A stretch of DNA of 49,475 bases from Desulfobulbus sp. (GCF_030824455.1 NZ_JAVBXR010000034.1:1-49475); one strand, 5' to 3'. Positions 23,652 through 34,094 are shown, counted from the stretch's first letter. Made by a program: numbers and translations. Notes: generated from the sequence alone by a model not told the origin.

Positions 23652-24629
23652 ATGACAAATACCGGGCCCGGGTGGAAAAATCCTTCTTTTCCACCCGGTC
23701 AGTTGCTCATCCTCGGCGCGCTCTTTTTCATTCCGGCGTTGAGTCCGTCGCTCTTTGGGTGGTTGAGCGGGTTGTTGGCAGTTCCAGTTTTTCATCTGCT
23801 CACAATAAATGGATACAAAATAGGGATTGCGCTGTTGCGCTCCAGCCTCTTGTTGGCTGGATTCGGCGCATTGCTGACCCAAGGCGTTGAGACCTTTTTT
23901 TTCTCTCTGACGCTTGTTCCTTTGGGGTACACGCTTTTTACAAGCGCGCTTGCTGGGGAATCCGCAGCAAAAAGCGGGGGCAAAGGCGTTATAGCCCTCG
24001 GTTTGGCATGGATGGTTTTCTGGGGAGTGTACGGCCTTTTGGCAGGAACTAATCCCTACAACTATTTGCTCCGCGTGTTTGATGTTGGCTTTCAGCAGAC
24101 TCTAGAGTTGTACAGCGCCCCTGAGGCGGGCATTACGCCTGAAATGCTGGCAAGTCTGCAGCAAATCACCAACAGTCTGCGAGAAACCATCCCCAAGTTG
24201 CTCCCTGGGTTGTTGACGTCTATGGTGATCCTGACGGTATGGATTAACATGGCCGTGGCCAACAGCCTGATGGCGCGATGGGGCGGCGCCGGCAAACCTC
24301 CCTGGGGAGAGTATTCGACATGGAGGCTTCCCGAACAATTGGTGTGGGCGCCTATTGTTGGCGTGACGCTCCTGCTGATCAGCAACGGCGTGTTGCAGCG
24401 TGCCGGCGGCTGGTTGACGCTTGTCGCCGGTTTGCTCTATTTTTTTCAGGGACTGGCGGTGGTTATTGCCTTGTTGGCACGATGGAAGGTTCCGGTGTTT
24501 GTACGCATCATTCTCTACTTTGTTTTGCTGATTCAAAGTTACAGTCTGATACTTCTTGCGATACTCGGATTAAGCGATGTCTGGCTCAACATCCGGCAGA
24601 CGTCGAAAGAACGATACAATAACGAGTGA
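23652..24629 (+). CDS. DUF2232 (YybS-like) membrane protein
   Basis: A 325-residue polytopic membrane protein with about eight hydrophobic segments, for example LLILGALFFIPAL, SGLLAVPVFHLL, ALGLAWMVFWGVYGLLAG and IILYFVLLIQSYSLILLAI. The family (DUF2232/YybS) is commonly found between rpsR and rplI in deltaproteobacteria and Firmicutes. A short periplasmic or cytoplasmic helix-rich segment lies near residues 160-190. Its role is unknown; the fold resembles energy-coupling (S-component-like) proteins, which is only an inference. It starts 15 bases after rpsR. Confidence 0.88.
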   Translation: MTNTGPGWKNPSFPPGQLLILGALFFIPALSPSLFGWLSGLLAVPVFHLLTINGYKIGIALLRSSLLLAGFGALLTQGVETFFFSLTLVPLGYTLFTSALAGESAAKSGGKGVIALGLAWMVFWGVYGLLAGTNPYNYLLRVFDVGFQQTLELYSAPEAGITPEMLASLQQITNSLRETIPKLLPGLLTSMVILTVWINMAVANSLMARWGGAGKPPWGEYSTWRLPEQLVWAPIVGVTLLLISNGVLQRAGGWLTLVAGLLYFFQGLAVVIALLARWKVPVFVRIILYFVLLIQSYSLILLAILGLSDVWLNIRQTSKERYNNE

Positions 24630-24713
24630 GCGCGCCGCATATTGAGGTGGTCTTGCTTTTGGCAGTTAATCGTTGATAACTGACACATACGATACAGGAA
24701 GAGGGTTCTATCA

Positions 24714-25175
24714 ATGGAAATCATATTAAAAGAAACAATCGAAACTCTTGGCCAGGAAGGTGAAATCGTTAAGGTGAAACCTGGGTTTGCGCGGAATTTC
24801 CTTATCCCCCGACAAAAAGCGGTTCTGGTCAACAAAGCTTCGCTGGCCCGGCTGGACAAAGAAAAACAAGCCATTGCCGCCCGCCTTGCCGAGCAGAAAA
24901 AACAGGCTGAAGGATTGGCCGCGCAACTCGAAGGCAAGGTTGTTGCCGTTGCAAAACGTGTTGGCGACGAGAATCGTTTGTTTGGTTCCGTCACCAGCAA
25001 TGACGTTGTGGTAGCCTTGCAGGCCGCTGGCGTTACTGTGGATAAAAGAGCGCTGGTCATGCCGGACGCCATTAAAACCGTTGGCGAGTATAAAGTGGGC
25101 GTGAAAACCGGCTACCAGACCACCGCCTTCGTGCTCGTCCAGGTTGTTCCTGAGACCATCGGCGACGTGCAGTAA
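24714..25175 (+). CDS. rplI: 50S ribosomal protein L9
   Basis: A 153-residue L9. The N-terminal domain has LGQEGEIVKVKPGFARNFLIPR, the signature of L9, then the long connecting helix (Ala/Lys/Glu-rich, about 42-75), and the C-terminal RNA-binding domain with ENRLFGSVTSNDV. A purine-rich AGGAAGAGGG precedes the ATG. A strong terminator follows, before dnaB. Confidence 0.98.
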   Translation: MEIILKETIETLGQEGEIVKVKPGFARNFLIPRQKAVLVNKASLARLDKEKQAIAARLAEQKKQAEGLAAQLEGKVVAVAKRVGDENRLFGSVTSNDVVVALQAAGVTVDKRALVMPDAIKTVGEYKVGVKTGYQTTAFVLVQVVPETIGDVQ

Positions 25176-25281
25176 CAGTCGGCAGATCGCGCCAACCTCT
25201 TTCCAAGAGACGCGCAACCCCTGCATACGGCTCGCGACGAGCGGCGGTGAGCGAAATTTTTCAAATCGCCTTGGTGTGTTT

Positions 25282-25320
25282 AAGTGCCTTTTCTGCCTGC
25301 AGAAAAGGCACTTTCATTTT
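25282..25320 (+). terminator. Intrinsic terminator after rplI
   Basis: AAGTGCCTTTTCTG (25282-25295) and CAGAAAAGGCACTT (25300-25313) form a perfect 14-bp stem with a CCTG loop, followed by TCATTTT. It separates the ribosomal genes from dnaB, so dnaB probably has its own promoter or is attenuated. Confidence 0.85.
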
Positions 25321-25400
25321 CAACGTGCCATCCACGGATGGTGCAGGTATAGTTGCGGCTGCATTTTAACGTCTCTTTTTCTTCAGCAGAGCATCCACGC

Positions 25401-26816
25401 ATGCAGTACAATGTTCCTCCCATAAGCGCGCAAACAACCCGCATGATTCCCCCTCAAAACATCGAGGCCGAACAGGCGGTGTTGGGCACGATCCTGTTGC
25501 AAGACAAAGCCTTGTTGAAAATCGTCGAGTTGCTAGAGCCGGAGGATTTTTATCGCGACGCGCACAAGACCATTTTCGCGGCCATGCGCTCGCTTTTTGA
25601 AAAACACGAGCCCCACGATCTGATCACCGTCACTGGATTGCTCAATGATCAGAATAAATTGGAGGCTATCGGCGGCGCCGCCTATCTGGCCTCGTTAACC
25701 GACATTATCCCCTTTGCCGGCACCCTGCACCACCATGCCCAGATCATCCGCAAAAAATCGGTTCTCCGGCGTCTGATTCAAACCACCTCCGAGGTGGCGG
25801 CCCGCTGTTACGACGCCCAGGACGACATTGAGCAACTGGTTGATCAGGCCGAAAAAACCATTTTTGAAATTGCGCATTCCAACAAAGGACAGGGCTTTCA
25901 GGCCATGTCCACGATTGTGCCCCGCGCCTTTGACCGCATCACCAAGCTGTTCGACAAGCAGGAACACATCACCGGCGTGGCCACTGGCTACGATGAACTC
26001 GACCGCATGACCGCAGGCATGCAGCCCGCCGAGTTGATCATTCTTGCCGCCCGTCCCTCCATGGGCAAAACTGCGCTGGCGATGAACATCGTTCAGCACG
26101 CCGCCCTGATTGGCAAGGTGGCGGTGGCGGTTTTTAGCCTGGAAATGTCCATGGAGTCGCTTGCCCTGCGTATGCTCTGTTCCGTTGGCCGCATTGATTC
26201 GCAGCGCATCCGCACCGGCAAACTCCACGACAACGACTGGCCCAAGTTAACCCGCGCCACCGGCATGCTCGCCGACGCCCCGATCTACATCGACGACACC
26301 GCCGGCCTGACGGTGCTCGAAATGCGGGCCAAGGCGCGCCGCCTCAAATCCGAACACGATCTGGGCATGGTGGTCGTCGACTACCTGCAGCTGATGCAGG
26401 GCAAAAACAATTCCGAAAATCGGGCCCAGGAAATCTCTGAAATTTCCCGTTCGCTCAAGGCCATGGCCAAGGAGCTGAACGTGCCGGTGCTTGCCCTGTC
26501 CCAGCTCAACCGCAGCCTGGAAAACAGGACCGACAAACGCCCCCAACTCGCCGACCTGCGCGAATCAGGCGCCATCGAGCAGGACGCGGACGTCATCATG
26601 TTCATCTACCGCGACGAGGTCTACAACCGAAGCGAAGACAACCCCAACCGGGGTCTGGCCGAGGTCATCATCGGTAAACAGCGCAACGGCCCGACCGGCA
26701 TAATCAAAATGACCTTCCTGGGCGAGTACACCACCTTTGAGAATTACACCAGCCGGATGTCTGCCTCCCACTATCCACCGGAGCCCGGCATGCCTGCTGA
26801 AGTCGACTTCAACTGA
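25401..26816 (+). CDS. dnaB: Replicative DNA helicase DnaB
   Basis: A 471-residue hexameric helicase that unwinds DNA at the replication fork. The N-terminal domain begins near PPQNIEAEQAVLG; the RecA-like C-terminal domain has Walker A ARPSMGKTALAMN, Walker B MVVVDYLQLM, and the motif LSQLNRSLE. No intein or insertion. The start is uncertain: ATG 25401 is chosen, but ATG 25443 is directly before the conserved region and neither has a good ribosome site. leuS follows 42 bases later, probably in the same transcript. Confidence 0.96.
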   Translation: MQYNVPPISAQTTRMIPPQNIEAEQAVLGTILLQDKALLKIVELLEPEDFYRDAHKTIFAAMRSLFEKHEPHDLITVTGLLNDQNKLEAIGGAAYLASLTDIIPFAGTLHHHAQIIRKKSVLRRLIQTTSEVAARCYDAQDDIEQLVDQAEKTIFEIAHSNKGQGFQAMSTIVPRAFDRITKLFDKQEHITGVATGYDELDRMTAGMQPAELIILAARPSMGKTALAMNIVQHAALIGKVAVAVFSLEMSMESLALRMLCSVGRIDSQRIRTGKLHDNDWPKLTRATGMLADAPIYIDDTAGLTVLEMRAKARRLKSEHDLGMVVVDYLQLMQGKNNSENRAQEISEISRSLKAMAKELNVPVLALSQLNRSLENRTDKRPQLADLRESGAIEQDADVIMFIYRDEVYNRSEDNPNRGLAEVIIGKQRNGPTGIIKMTFLGEYTTFENYTSRMSASHYPPEPGMPAEVDFN

Positions 26817-26858
26817 ACCGTTTCCATCCATCCCTTTGGCACACACGCGCAATCCGTT

Positions 26859-29330
26859 ATGCAAACCAACGACAAATACGATTTCAAGACCATCGAGCAA
26901 CGGTGGCAACAACGCTGGGAAGAGGAAAAGACCAACAAAGTCAACCATCAACCCGGCCGCCCCAAGTACTACGTCCTGGAAATGTTTCCCTACCCCTCCG
27001 GGCGCATTCACATGGGCCATGTGCGCAACTATTCCATCGGCGACGTTATTGCCCGCTACAAACGGATGCAGGGTTTTAACGTCCTCCATCCCATGGGCTG
27101 GGACGCCTTTGGCCTGCCGGCTGAAAATGCGGCGATGAAACGCGGCATTCACCCCGCCTCCTGGACCTACGACAATATCGACTACATGCGCGGCCAGCTC
27201 AAGGCCATGGGGTTGAGCTACGACTGGGATCGGGAACTGGCCACCTGCAAACCGGATTATTACCGCTGGGAACAGCAGCTCTTTCTCAAGATGCTGGAGC
27301 GGGGACTGATCTACCGCAAGGAAACCACGGTCAACTGGTGCAATGATTGTCAGACGGTGCTGGCTCGCGAGCAGGTGATCGACGGAACCTGTTGGCGCTG
27401 CGATCATCCGGTGCTGCCCAAAACCATGTACGGCTGGTTTTTCAAAATCACCGATTACGTCGAGGAGTTGCTGGCCGATCTGGACAAGCTCGGCGGCTGG
27501 CCGGAAAAGGTGGTAACCATGCAGCGCAACTGGATCGGCAAGAGCACCGGGCTGGCCTGCGATTTCAAGGTGGAAGGCAGCGATCAGACCATCACCATCT
27601 TCACCACCCGGCCGGACACCATCTTTGGCGTCACCTTTATGTCGCTTGCGGTTGAGCACCCGTTGCTCAAAACCCTGACCGAGGGCAAACCGCAGCAACA
27701 GCAGGTCAACGCCTTTATTCAGGAAACCGTGATCGCCAAGCAGCGCTCCAGCCTGGATCAGGATCTGGAAAAACAGGGCGTGTTCACCGGCAGTTACTGC
27801 ATCAACCCCTTTACCGGCGACCGGGTTCCGATCTACGCCGCCAACTTCGTGCTGATGGAGTACGGCACCGGCGCGGTCATGGCTGTGCCGGCCCATGACC
27901 AGCGCGATTTTGAGTTTGCCCGCAAGTACGACCTGCCGATTCGAGTGGTGGTGCAACCCGGCGACGAGGTTCTGGAACCGGCCGCGATGACCGCCGCTTC
28001 CGAAGAGCCCGGCGTGCTGACGGGTTCCGGTTCGTTCACCGGCATGGATTCGCTCAAGGCCCAGCAGGCGATCATTGACCATGCGACCCAGGAAGGATTT
28101 GGCCGGCCGCACGTCACCTATCGTCTGCGCGACTGGGGCATCTCCCGTCAGCGCTATTGGGGCGCGCCCATTCCGGTGGTTCATTGCGACTCCTGCGGCA
28201 TTGTCCCTGTGCCGGAATCCGAACTGCCGATTTTGCTGCCCGGCGCCGGAGAACCCAAGGGCAGCCACAGCCCGCTTCACCAACAGGACGCATTCATTGC
28301 CGCTTCCTGTCCGCGCTGCGGCAAACCGGCCCGGCGGGAAACCGACACCCTCGACACCTTTGTTGAATCGTCCTGGTATTTTGCCCGCTACACCAACCCC
28401 AGTCTGGACAGCGCCCCCATCGACAAGGAAGCCGCCGCCTACTGGCTGCCGGTCGACCAATACATCGGCGGCGTGGAGCACGCCATTTTGCATCTGCTCT
28501 ATTCCCGTTTCTTCACCAAGATGCTGCGCGATCTCGGTTACCTGGAGGTGGACGAACCCTTCACCAACCTGCTCACCCAGGGCATGGTGATCAAAGACGG
28601 GGCCAAGATGTCCAAGTCCAAGGGCAACGTGGTGGACCCCAACGACCTGATCGAGCAGTACGGGGCCGACACGGTGCGGTTGTTTTCCCTGTTTGCCGCG
28701 CCGCCAGAGCGCGACCTCGAATGGAACGCCCAGGGCGTGGAAGGGGCCTCGCGTTTCCTCAACCGCGTGTATCGCATGGTTGCGCACAACCTCGCCTGCT
28801 TTGACCAGCACGCCGGCGTTGACATGGCCGCGCTCAACGACGCCTCCCGCACGCTGCACCGGAAAACCCATCAGACCATCCGGCGGGTCACCGAGTCCAT
28901 TGAGAGCAATTTTCACTTCAACACCGCCATTTCCGGGGTCATGGAATTGGTCAACCTGGCCGCGACCACGACCCAGGAAACGATTGCCCCTGCTGTGCTG
29001 CGCGAATCTCTGGAAACCATCCTCACCCTGCTGTTCCCTATGGCGCCCCATTTTTGCGAGGAACTGTGGTCCATTTCCGGTCATGGTCAGCAACTCCACA
29101 GCGCCGTCTGGCCGACCTACAATGTTGAAGCGGCCAAGGAAGACGAGATCACCATTGTGGTGCAGCTGAACGGCAAGGTGCGGGCCAAACTGCAGGCGGT
29201 GGCCGACATTGACGACCAGGCCTTGCAGCAGCTGGCGCTGGCGGATGAAAAAATCGTCAAAGCGCTGGACGGCAAACAACCGAGAAAAATCATTGTCGTG
29301 CAAAAGAAACTTGTTAATATCGTTTTGTAA
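26859..29330 (+). CDS. leuS: Leucyl-tRNA synthetase
   Basis: An 823-residue class I aminoacyl-tRNA synthetase. The HIGH-type motif is in [16 protein letters not shown] (about 50), the CP1 editing domain includes [11 protein letters not shown] and [13 protein letters not shown], and the KMSKS signature is in [14 protein letters not shown] (about 582). Cysteine pairs CRCDHP-like and CPRCGKPAR mark zinc sites. The anticodon-binding and C-terminal domains are complete (last residues near KKLVNIVL). A very long antisense open frame lies over it but is a shadow. No Shine-Dalgarno is visible before the ATG; lptE follows. Confidence 0.97.
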   Translation: MQTNDKYDFKTIEQRWQQRWEEEKTNKVNHQPGRPKYYVLEMFPYPSGRIHMGHVRNYSIGDVIARYKRMQGFNVLHPMGWDAFGLPAENAAMKRGIHPASWTYDNIDYMRGQLKAMGLSYDWDRELATCKPDYYRWEQQLFLKMLERGLIYRKETTVNWCNDCQTVLAREQVIDGTCWRCDHPVLPKTMYGWFFKITDYVEELLADLDKLGGWPEKVVTMQRNWIGKSTGLACDFKVEGSDQTITIFTTRPDTIFGVTFMSLAVEHPLLKTLTEGKPQQQQVNAFIQETVIAKQRSSLDQDLEKQGVFTGSYCINPFTGDRVPIYAANFVLMEYGTGAVMAVPAHDQRDFEFARKYDLPIRVVVQPGDEVLEPAAMTAASEEPGVLTGSGSFTGMDSLKAQQAIIDHATQEGFGRPHVTYRLRDWGISRQRYWGAPIPVVHCDSCGIVPVPESELPILLPGAGEPKGSHSPLHQQDAFIAASCPRCGKPARRETDTLDTFVESSWYFARYTNPSLDSAPIDKEAAAYWLPVDQYIGGVEHAILHLLYSRFFTKMLRDLGYLEVDEPFTNLLTQGMVIKDGAKMSKSKGNVVDPNDLIEQYGADTVRLFSLFAAPPERDLEWNAQGVEGASRFLNRVYRMVAHNLACFDQHAGVDMAALNDASRTLHRKTHQTIRRVTESIESNFHFNTAISGVMELVNLAATTTQETIAPAVLRESLETILTLLFPMAPHFCEELWSISGHGQQLHSAVWPTYNVEAAKEDEITIVVQLNGKVRAKLQAVADIDDQALQQLALADEKIVKALDGKQPRKIIVVQKKLVNIVL

Positions 29331-29393
29331 TCGATCATTTTCGCCTGCCAACGCCTATCGGCCGCTTTGCGGCGTCAGGGAACAAGGAGCGTC

Positions 29394-29936
29394 ATGCTGA
29401 AAACAAAAACATTGGGATGGGGCTTGGTGCTGTGTTGCGCGCTGGTGTTCAGCGGTTGCGGCTACTACTTTCCCCATGTGTATGAGGGCGCGCATCGGGT
29501 GGTCTACATGCAGACCTGGAAGAACCGGACCAACAAGCTCGGCCTTGACATGAAAATTTATCAGTCGCTGTCGCGTTGGTTTCAAAAAACCGAGGCCGTT
29601 GACCTGACCAAGGAAAAAAGCGGCGCCGACCTCATCCTGGCCGGTGAAATTCTTTCCATTGATCTGCCCAGCGTCTCCTGGAACAGCGTCTCCGACGCCA
29701 CCGGCACCAAGGTGCAGTTGTATGTCCGCTATGCGCTCAAGGATCTCAAGACTGGGAAGATTCTGTGGGAGGTGCCGAACAAGCTCTACACCGCCGACTA
29801 CACGGTGCAAACAGCCACCAGCGCCGCCGACGACGAGGCCCTGAGCAAAATCATCGACGACATGTCCGAGCACATCTACCTCGGCGTTCTCAACAAACTC
29901 AGGAAACAACAAACGCAGGCGCAACCGGCCAACTGA
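29394..29936 (+). CDS. lptE: LPS-assembly lipoprotein LptE
   Basis: A 180-residue outer-membrane lipoprotein. It has a signal peptide and lipobox VFSGCGYYF; the C-GYYF start is characteristic of LptE. It would plug the LptD barrel and help deliver LPS to the cell surface. The start at MLKTKTLG is fixed by AAGGAG. The core has the family's alternating strands (GADLILAGEILSI, VQLYVRYALKD). The gene lies after leuS, as in many proteobacteria. Its presence shows an outer membrane with LPS. Confidence 0.9.
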   Translation: MLKTKTLGWGLVLCCALVFSGCGYYFPHVYEGAHRVVYMQTWKNRTNKLGLDMKIYQSLSRWFQKTEAVDLTKEKSGADLILAGEILSIDLPSVSWNSVSDATGTKVQLYVRYALKDLKTGKILWEVPNKLYTADYTVQTATSAADDEALSKIIDDMSEHIYLGVLNKLRKQQTQAQPAN

Positions 29937-29960
29937 TTGCTGCCTCTCTCACATCTTTCT

Positions 29961-29999
29961 AAGGCGCCGCAGAGCATTCTGGGCGCCTTTTCCTTTTTC
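29961..29999 (+). terminator. Intrinsic terminator after lptE
   Basis: AAGGCGCC (29961-29968) pairs with GGCGCCTT (29982-29989), followed by TTCCTTTTT. It lies between lptE and dus. Confidence 0.75.
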
Positions 30000-30010
30000 C
30001 CCTTCAAATA

Positions 30011-31000
30011 ATGGATTCAACTGACTCTCTTGTGTATCCGCCGCTCGCCGTCGGCCCGCTGCGCCTGCAATCCGGCCTGGTGTTGGCCCCATTGGCCGGG
30101 TACACCGACCTGCCCTTTCGTCTGCTCTGCCGGGAAAACGGCGCGGCGCTGTGTTTTTCCGAGATGATCAGCTGTCACGGGCTGCTCTATGCCCAAAAAA
30201 ACACCTTTGAACTGCTGCAGACCGTCGCTGCCGAGCGTCCGTTTGCGGTCCAGCTCTTTGGCGCCGATCCCGAGTTGATGGGTCGGGCGGCCGCCATCGT
30301 AGCCTCCTGGCCCGTGGATCTGATCGACATCAATATGGGCTGCCCGGTGCGCAAGGTGGTCAAAAAAGGCTGCGGCTCGGCCTTGATGAAAGATCCCCAA
30401 CGGGCCGAAGCCATCATCCGGGCGGTGTGCGCCCAGGTTTCCCTGCCGGTGACGGTCAAATTCCGCAGCGGCTGGACCCTGGAGACCATCAATGCGCCCG
30501 ACTTTGCCGCCATGGCTGAAGCGGCCGGAGCCGCGGCGGTGACCATCCATGCCCGCACCTGGGCGCAGGCTTTTGGCGGCGAGGCGGATCGGCAGGTGAT
30601 CCGGGCGGTCAAGGCGGCGGTGTCGATCCCGGTGTTCGGCAACGGCGACGTTCTTTCGTATGGCGAAGGACTGGAGATGATGGCTGAAACCGGATGCGAC
30701 GGCGTGATGGTGGGCCGTGGAGCGTTGGGCAATCCCTGGCTGTTTTCACCCGCAGGCCGGCCAGCAACCCTGGCGGGACGGATGCCGGTGATTGAGCGCT
30801 ACCTGCAGTTAGCCGAGCAGTTTTTACCGATTGAGAAGGTGCTGTTCAAAGTCAAGAATCACACTTCGAAATTCCTCACCGGCCTCACCGGAGCAGCGGT
30901 GCTTCGTCAGGCCATCTATGCCTGCGCCGACGTTGACGAGATTGTGGCATTGCTGCGTGAACAGCGCGAAGAGGAAAGCAAACGGCCGATTCACTCCTGA
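30011..31000 (+). CDS. dus: tRNA-dihydrouridine synthase
   Basis: A 329-residue FMN-dependent Dus enzyme that reduces specific uridines in the D-loop of tRNA. TIM-barrel marks: LAPLAGYTDLPFR, DINMGCPVRKVVKKGCGSALM with the catalytic Cys, VTIHARTW, VFGNGDV, and GVMVGRGALGNPW. Length is typical of DusB-type proteins. It starts just after the lptE terminator; no clear ribosome site. Its last ten bases overlap the convergent Sel1 gene. Confidence 0.95.
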   Translation: MDSTDSLVYPPLAVGPLRLQSGLVLAPLAGYTDLPFRLLCRENGAALCFSEMISCHGLLYAQKNTFELLQTVAAERPFAVQLFGADPELMGRAAAIVASWPVDLIDINMGCPVRKVVKKGCGSALMKDPQRAEAIIRAVCAQVSLPVTVKFRSGWTLETINAPDFAAMAEAAGAAAVTIHARTWAQAFGGEADRQVIRAVKAAVSIPVFGNGDVLSYGEGLEMMAETGCDGVMVGRGALGNPWLFSPAGRPATLAGRMPVIERYLQLAEQFLPIEKVLFKVKNHTSKFLTGLTGAAVLRQAIYACADVDEIVALLREQREEESKRPIHS

Positions 31001-31818
31001 GGCTCAGGGGTGATCAGCTTGGGTTTGGTCATGTTTTCCACCTGGCGGTACAGCTCGAGGGAGATGGCTTGGGCCCGGTTCAATTCTTCCCAGGACATGT
31101 CCATCATCAGGTTGTTGCGGTTGATTGAGGCAATAGTGTTGCCCCGGCTGGCGGCCAACGAATACCAGGCATAGCCGCGCGCCTTGTCGGTGTCGGTTCC
31201 GCTGCCGGTCGCATACATCAAACCGACGTTGGCCTGCGCCATGGCGTCGCCCTGCAGGGCCGCCTTCTCGTACAAGGTCAAGGCCTTTTCATAATCGCGT
31301 TCGCCCCCGAGTCCATTGTAGTAGAGATAGGCTAGGTCGTTTTGGGCGGCAAGGTTGCCTTGCTCGGCCGCGTCAGCGAGCCATTTTTTGGCCTCCAGAT
31401 AATTCTGCGGCACCGTGCTGCCGCGCAGATACATGGCGCCGATAATGGCCAGCGACTCCGGCGACACCTTGCCCTGCTCCGCCGCCTGGAGCAGCCATTT
31501 GAATCCGCCGCGTTTGTCGGGATCCGTGCCCTGTCCCTGATAGAGCATGCCGCCGGTCACAAATTGGGCCTCGGCGTCGCCGCGCTCCGCCGCCTGCCGA
31601 TACAAGGCAAGGGCGCGGGCGTAATCGACAGGCTGCCCCTTGCCGTAATAGGCGCGATAGGCCTGCACTTTGAGCTGCTGGGCTATCGCGTCTATCGCGT
31701 TGGTTGCATCTGCCTCCCCGCTTTGGCTCCAACAGGTTCCGGTTGCTACAAAAAAAATCGCCAGAAAGCAGCCGAACCATCGCATCGCCGCACCTGCCAA
31801 TAACAAAAAGTTTTGCAT
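30991..31818 (-). CDS. Sel1-repeat protein, exported
   Basis: A 275-residue protein with an N-terminal hydrophobic segment (about 12-32, WFGCFLAIFFVATGTC) that looks like a signal peptide or anchor, followed by five to six Sel1/TPR-like repeats (for example ALALYRQAAERGDAEAQ, AKKWLADAAEQGNLAAQ, ALTLYEKAALQGDAMAQ). Such solenoids mediate protein contacts in the periplasm. A start at MRWFG (31785) is possible. It follows the NorD-like gene by 12 bases and is probably in the same operon, so it may be a partner of that system. It overlaps dus by ten bases at the 3' end. The specific role is unknown. Confidence 0.88.
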   Translation of the reverse strand: MQNFLLLAGAAMRWFGCFLAIFFVATGTCWSQSGEADATNAIDAIAQQLKVQAYRAYYGKGQPVDYARALALYRQAAERGDAEAQFVTGGMLYQGQGTDPDKRGGFKWLLQAAEQGKVSPESLAIIGAMYLRGSTVPQNYLEAKKWLADAAEQGNLAAQNDLAYLYYNGLGGERDYEKALTLYEKAALQGDAMAQANVGLMYATGSGTDTDKARGYAWYSLAASRGNTIASINRNNLMMDMSWEELNRAQAISLELYRQVENMTKPKLITPEPQE

Positions 31819-31830
31819 AAGGGCTGCCTT

Positions 31831-34089
31831 TCAACTGGTCAGGGCGCGGTAAATTTCCGACATCCGCGCCGGCAGTTGTTTCACCTTGTCGATGAAGATG
31901 TAGTTGACCTCGCCGTACATGTGGTCCATGTATTCGTGGGCCTGACGGTCGATGGTGATGCAGAAGGGATGCACGCCCTGAGCCTTGGCTTCCAGCAAGG
32001 CGTGACGGGTGTCCTCGACCGCGTAGTCGCCCTTGTAGTCGTCGTAGTCCTCGGGTTTGCCGTCGGAGAGCATGATCAGCAGCCGGACCTTGGCCTCCAC
32101 CTGGGCAAAGAGCGAGGTCATGTGGCGGATGGCCGGCCCCATGCGCGTGTATTCGCGGGGACCAATGGCGCTGATCCGTTGCCGCACCGCCGGGGTATAA
32201 CGCTCGTCCATGCGTTTGACCGGAAAGAGCTCGCAGCGCAGACGCCGCATCCCGGAAAAGCCGTAGATGCCGTAGCGGTCGTTGAGCACTTCCAGCGACT
32301 CGCAGATCAGCACCAAAGCCTCCTTAATGGATTGACCCACCCAACCGGCGGTGGAGTTGGACATGTCCACCAAAAAATACACTGCAATGTCGCGCTGTTC
32401 GCGGGACAGGCGGATGAACAGCCGGTCCGAGGGCGGACGACCGGCGATGTTGTCGGCCAGGGATTCCACCAGGGCGTCAAAATCGATGTCGTTGCCTTCC
32501 CGTTGCCGCCGGACAAAGCGTTCGCTGGTCTGGAGCAGTTCAAACTGATGGCGCAGCCGGCGGATCTGACCGCGGTACCGCTTGAGGGTCTGTTCGATAA
32601 ACGAGTTTTGCACCGGCGGAATCTCTTTTTCCGTGACCACGCACCAGTTTTTGCGGTAGCCCTTGCGGCGATAGTCCCATTCGTCGTAGACCACTGGCTC
32701 CGCGCTCCCGGGCTCGGTAGCGGAACCGCCGCCGTGCTTGCCCAGGGTGAACAGCTGTCCGGCCTTGCCTTCGGTGGCGCTGGGCGATTGGTCGGTCAGG
32801 GTGTTGCGGCCCGGTCGCTGCTGATCCTGCTTGAGCGTCTTGAGGTTCGCCTCGCTGACGTCGAATTGCTGCGCCTGGGATTGCATGAACGGCGTCAGTT
32901 GTTCCCAGGCGTTTTCCACCTCCATGATCAGGGCAATGTCCTGCCCCTGTTGGCCGGTGGAACCGTCCGGATTGCTCTCTGTCTGCGCGTCTTTCTTCAC
33001 TGCGGGGAGTTTGGCGGTAACGGTCTGCATCAACCGCAACTCCTTGTCCGCTTGCTGCTTCATCCCCAGATTGCGCATCTCCTGAAGCCGCAACGTGCCC
33101 TGGAAAAGCAGGGGCCGGGTCAGGCCCAGATCTTCCTCGGGCCCCAGCAACGGCATCAGCTCGCGGACCGCTTCCACACTGACCTCGTTGTCCGCATGCG
33201 GTTCCTGACCACGGCGCAGCAGGGCAAAGGCCCGATCATCCAGGGGCGACGGCGGGGGCGGGGGCGATATGGCGCGCAGCAACCGCTGCTGTAGACGATC
33301 CAGCAGGTTGCAGGATTCGGCCTCGTCGCTGGAGAGCGGCAACCGGGGCAACAGCGGCGCCGCCTGGCGCATCAGGCCCGGCAGTTCGCCCCGCAGGAAG
33401 CTGAGCACTCGGTTGGTTTCAAAAAAATGGTAGAGACAGCGGGCCTGGGCAGGGACGCTGAATTCGGAGAAAAAGCAGTCGAGCGGATGGGCTCCCTTCT
33501 TGCGATGCGGCACATGCCGGGGGGCGGCAAAGGTTCCGGCCTCGAGGCAGGCCCACTGGAAACTGGCCATCAGTTTGTAGACGAGGAAGTTTTCCGCATG
33601 TTCGCTAAACACCCCGATCTCGCTGGGCAGATAGATTGATTCGGCATCGGTTCCGGCCTGGTCGGCGGCAATCAGCGGCAACTCCCTGCCGGCCAGTCCG
33701 TTGACGTAGGGCTGCAGCCGCGACCGCACGTCGATCAGCCTCAGGCCGCCCTGCCCTCGCTGGTGGCAGGCAAATTGCTGTTCCACATCTTCCATGAACA
33801 CTTGGGCCCCGCGCAGCCCGCCGGTTTCATAGCGATCCAGCAGGGTGTGCACCCACAGCGACAACTCGTCCGGGGCCAGACAACAGAGCGCCGGGCCGGC
33901 GGCGGAAAGGTAGGCAAAGCAGAGCGAGTGCGACACCGGCCAAATGGCCGGCACCTGAGCAAAAATATCGTCGACGTGCTGGGCCTCGTCGGTTGCCAGC
34001 GGACTGAGGGCCTCTTCCACGTCCCATTCGTTGGGCAGGCTGGGGGCGACCAGTTGGTAAAACTTGGTTTTCAGGCTCTCCAGGTCCAT
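31831..34089 (-). CDS. NorD/CbbO-like von Willebrand factor A domain protein
   Basis: A 752-residue protein. The C-terminal VWA domain (about 560-752) has the MIDAS motif VDMSNSTAG (D-x-S-x-S) and LIMLSDGKPEDYDDYKGDY, a pattern typical of NorD and CbbO. The long N-terminal part is helical with a Pro-rich run near 290 (SPPPPPSPLDD). In known pairs a MoxR-type AAA+ ATPase (NorQ or CbbQ) works with this protein to activate a metalloenzyme such as NO reductase or RuBisCO. The matching AAA+ gene is directly upstream, five bases away, but no target enzyme is nearby. The client is therefore unknown. Confidence 0.88.
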   Translation of the reverse strand: MDLESLKTKFYQLVAPSLPNEWDVEEALSPLATDEAQHVDDIFAQVPAIWPVSHSLCFAYLSAAGPALCCLAPDELSLWVHTLLDRYETGGLRGAQVFMEDVEQQFACHQRGQGGLRLIDVRSRLQPYVNGLAGRELPLIAADQAGTDAESIYLPSEIGVFSEHAENFLVYKLMASFQWACLEAGTFAAPRHVPHRKKGAHPLDCFFSEFSVPAQARCLYHFFETNRVLSFLRGELPGLMRQAAPLLPRLPLSSDEAESCNLLDRLQQRLLRAISPPPPPSPLDDRAFALLRRGQEPHADNEVSVEAVRELMPLLGPEEDLGLTRPLLFQGTLRLQEMRNLGMKQQADKELRLMQTVTAKLPAVKKDAQTESNPDGSTGQQGQDIALIMEVENAWEQLTPFMQSQAQQFDVSEANLKTLKQDQQRPGRNTLTDQSPSATEGKAGQLFTLGKHGGGSATEPGSAEPVVYDEWDYRRKGYRKNWCVVTEKEIPPVQNSFIEQTLKRYRGQIRRLRHQFELLQTSERFVRRQREGNDIDFDALVESLADNIAGRPPSDRLFIRLSREQRDIAVYFLVDMSNSTAGWVGQSIKEALVLICESLEVLNDRYGIYGFSGMRRLRCELFPVKRMDERYTPAVRQRISAIGPREYTRMGPAIRHMTSLFAQVEAKVRLLIMLSDGKPEDYDDYKGDYAVEDTRHALLEAKAQGVHPFCITIDRQAHEYMDHMYGEVNYIFIDKVKQLPARMSEIYRALTS

Positions 34090-34094
34090 GCGCG

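Noticed and set aside
26565-29351. A 928-codon open frame on the minus strand over dnaB/leuS
   Set aside because: leuS on the plus strand has complete, conserved motifs. The antisense frame has low-complexity His/Gly/Val-rich sequence and no start signal, as expected for a shadow of GC-rich coding.
31813-33294. A 493-codon plus-strand open frame over the NorD-like gene
   Set aside because: It is the reverse of the VWA coding region with clear MIDAS motif; product is His/Val/Leu-rich shadow sequence.
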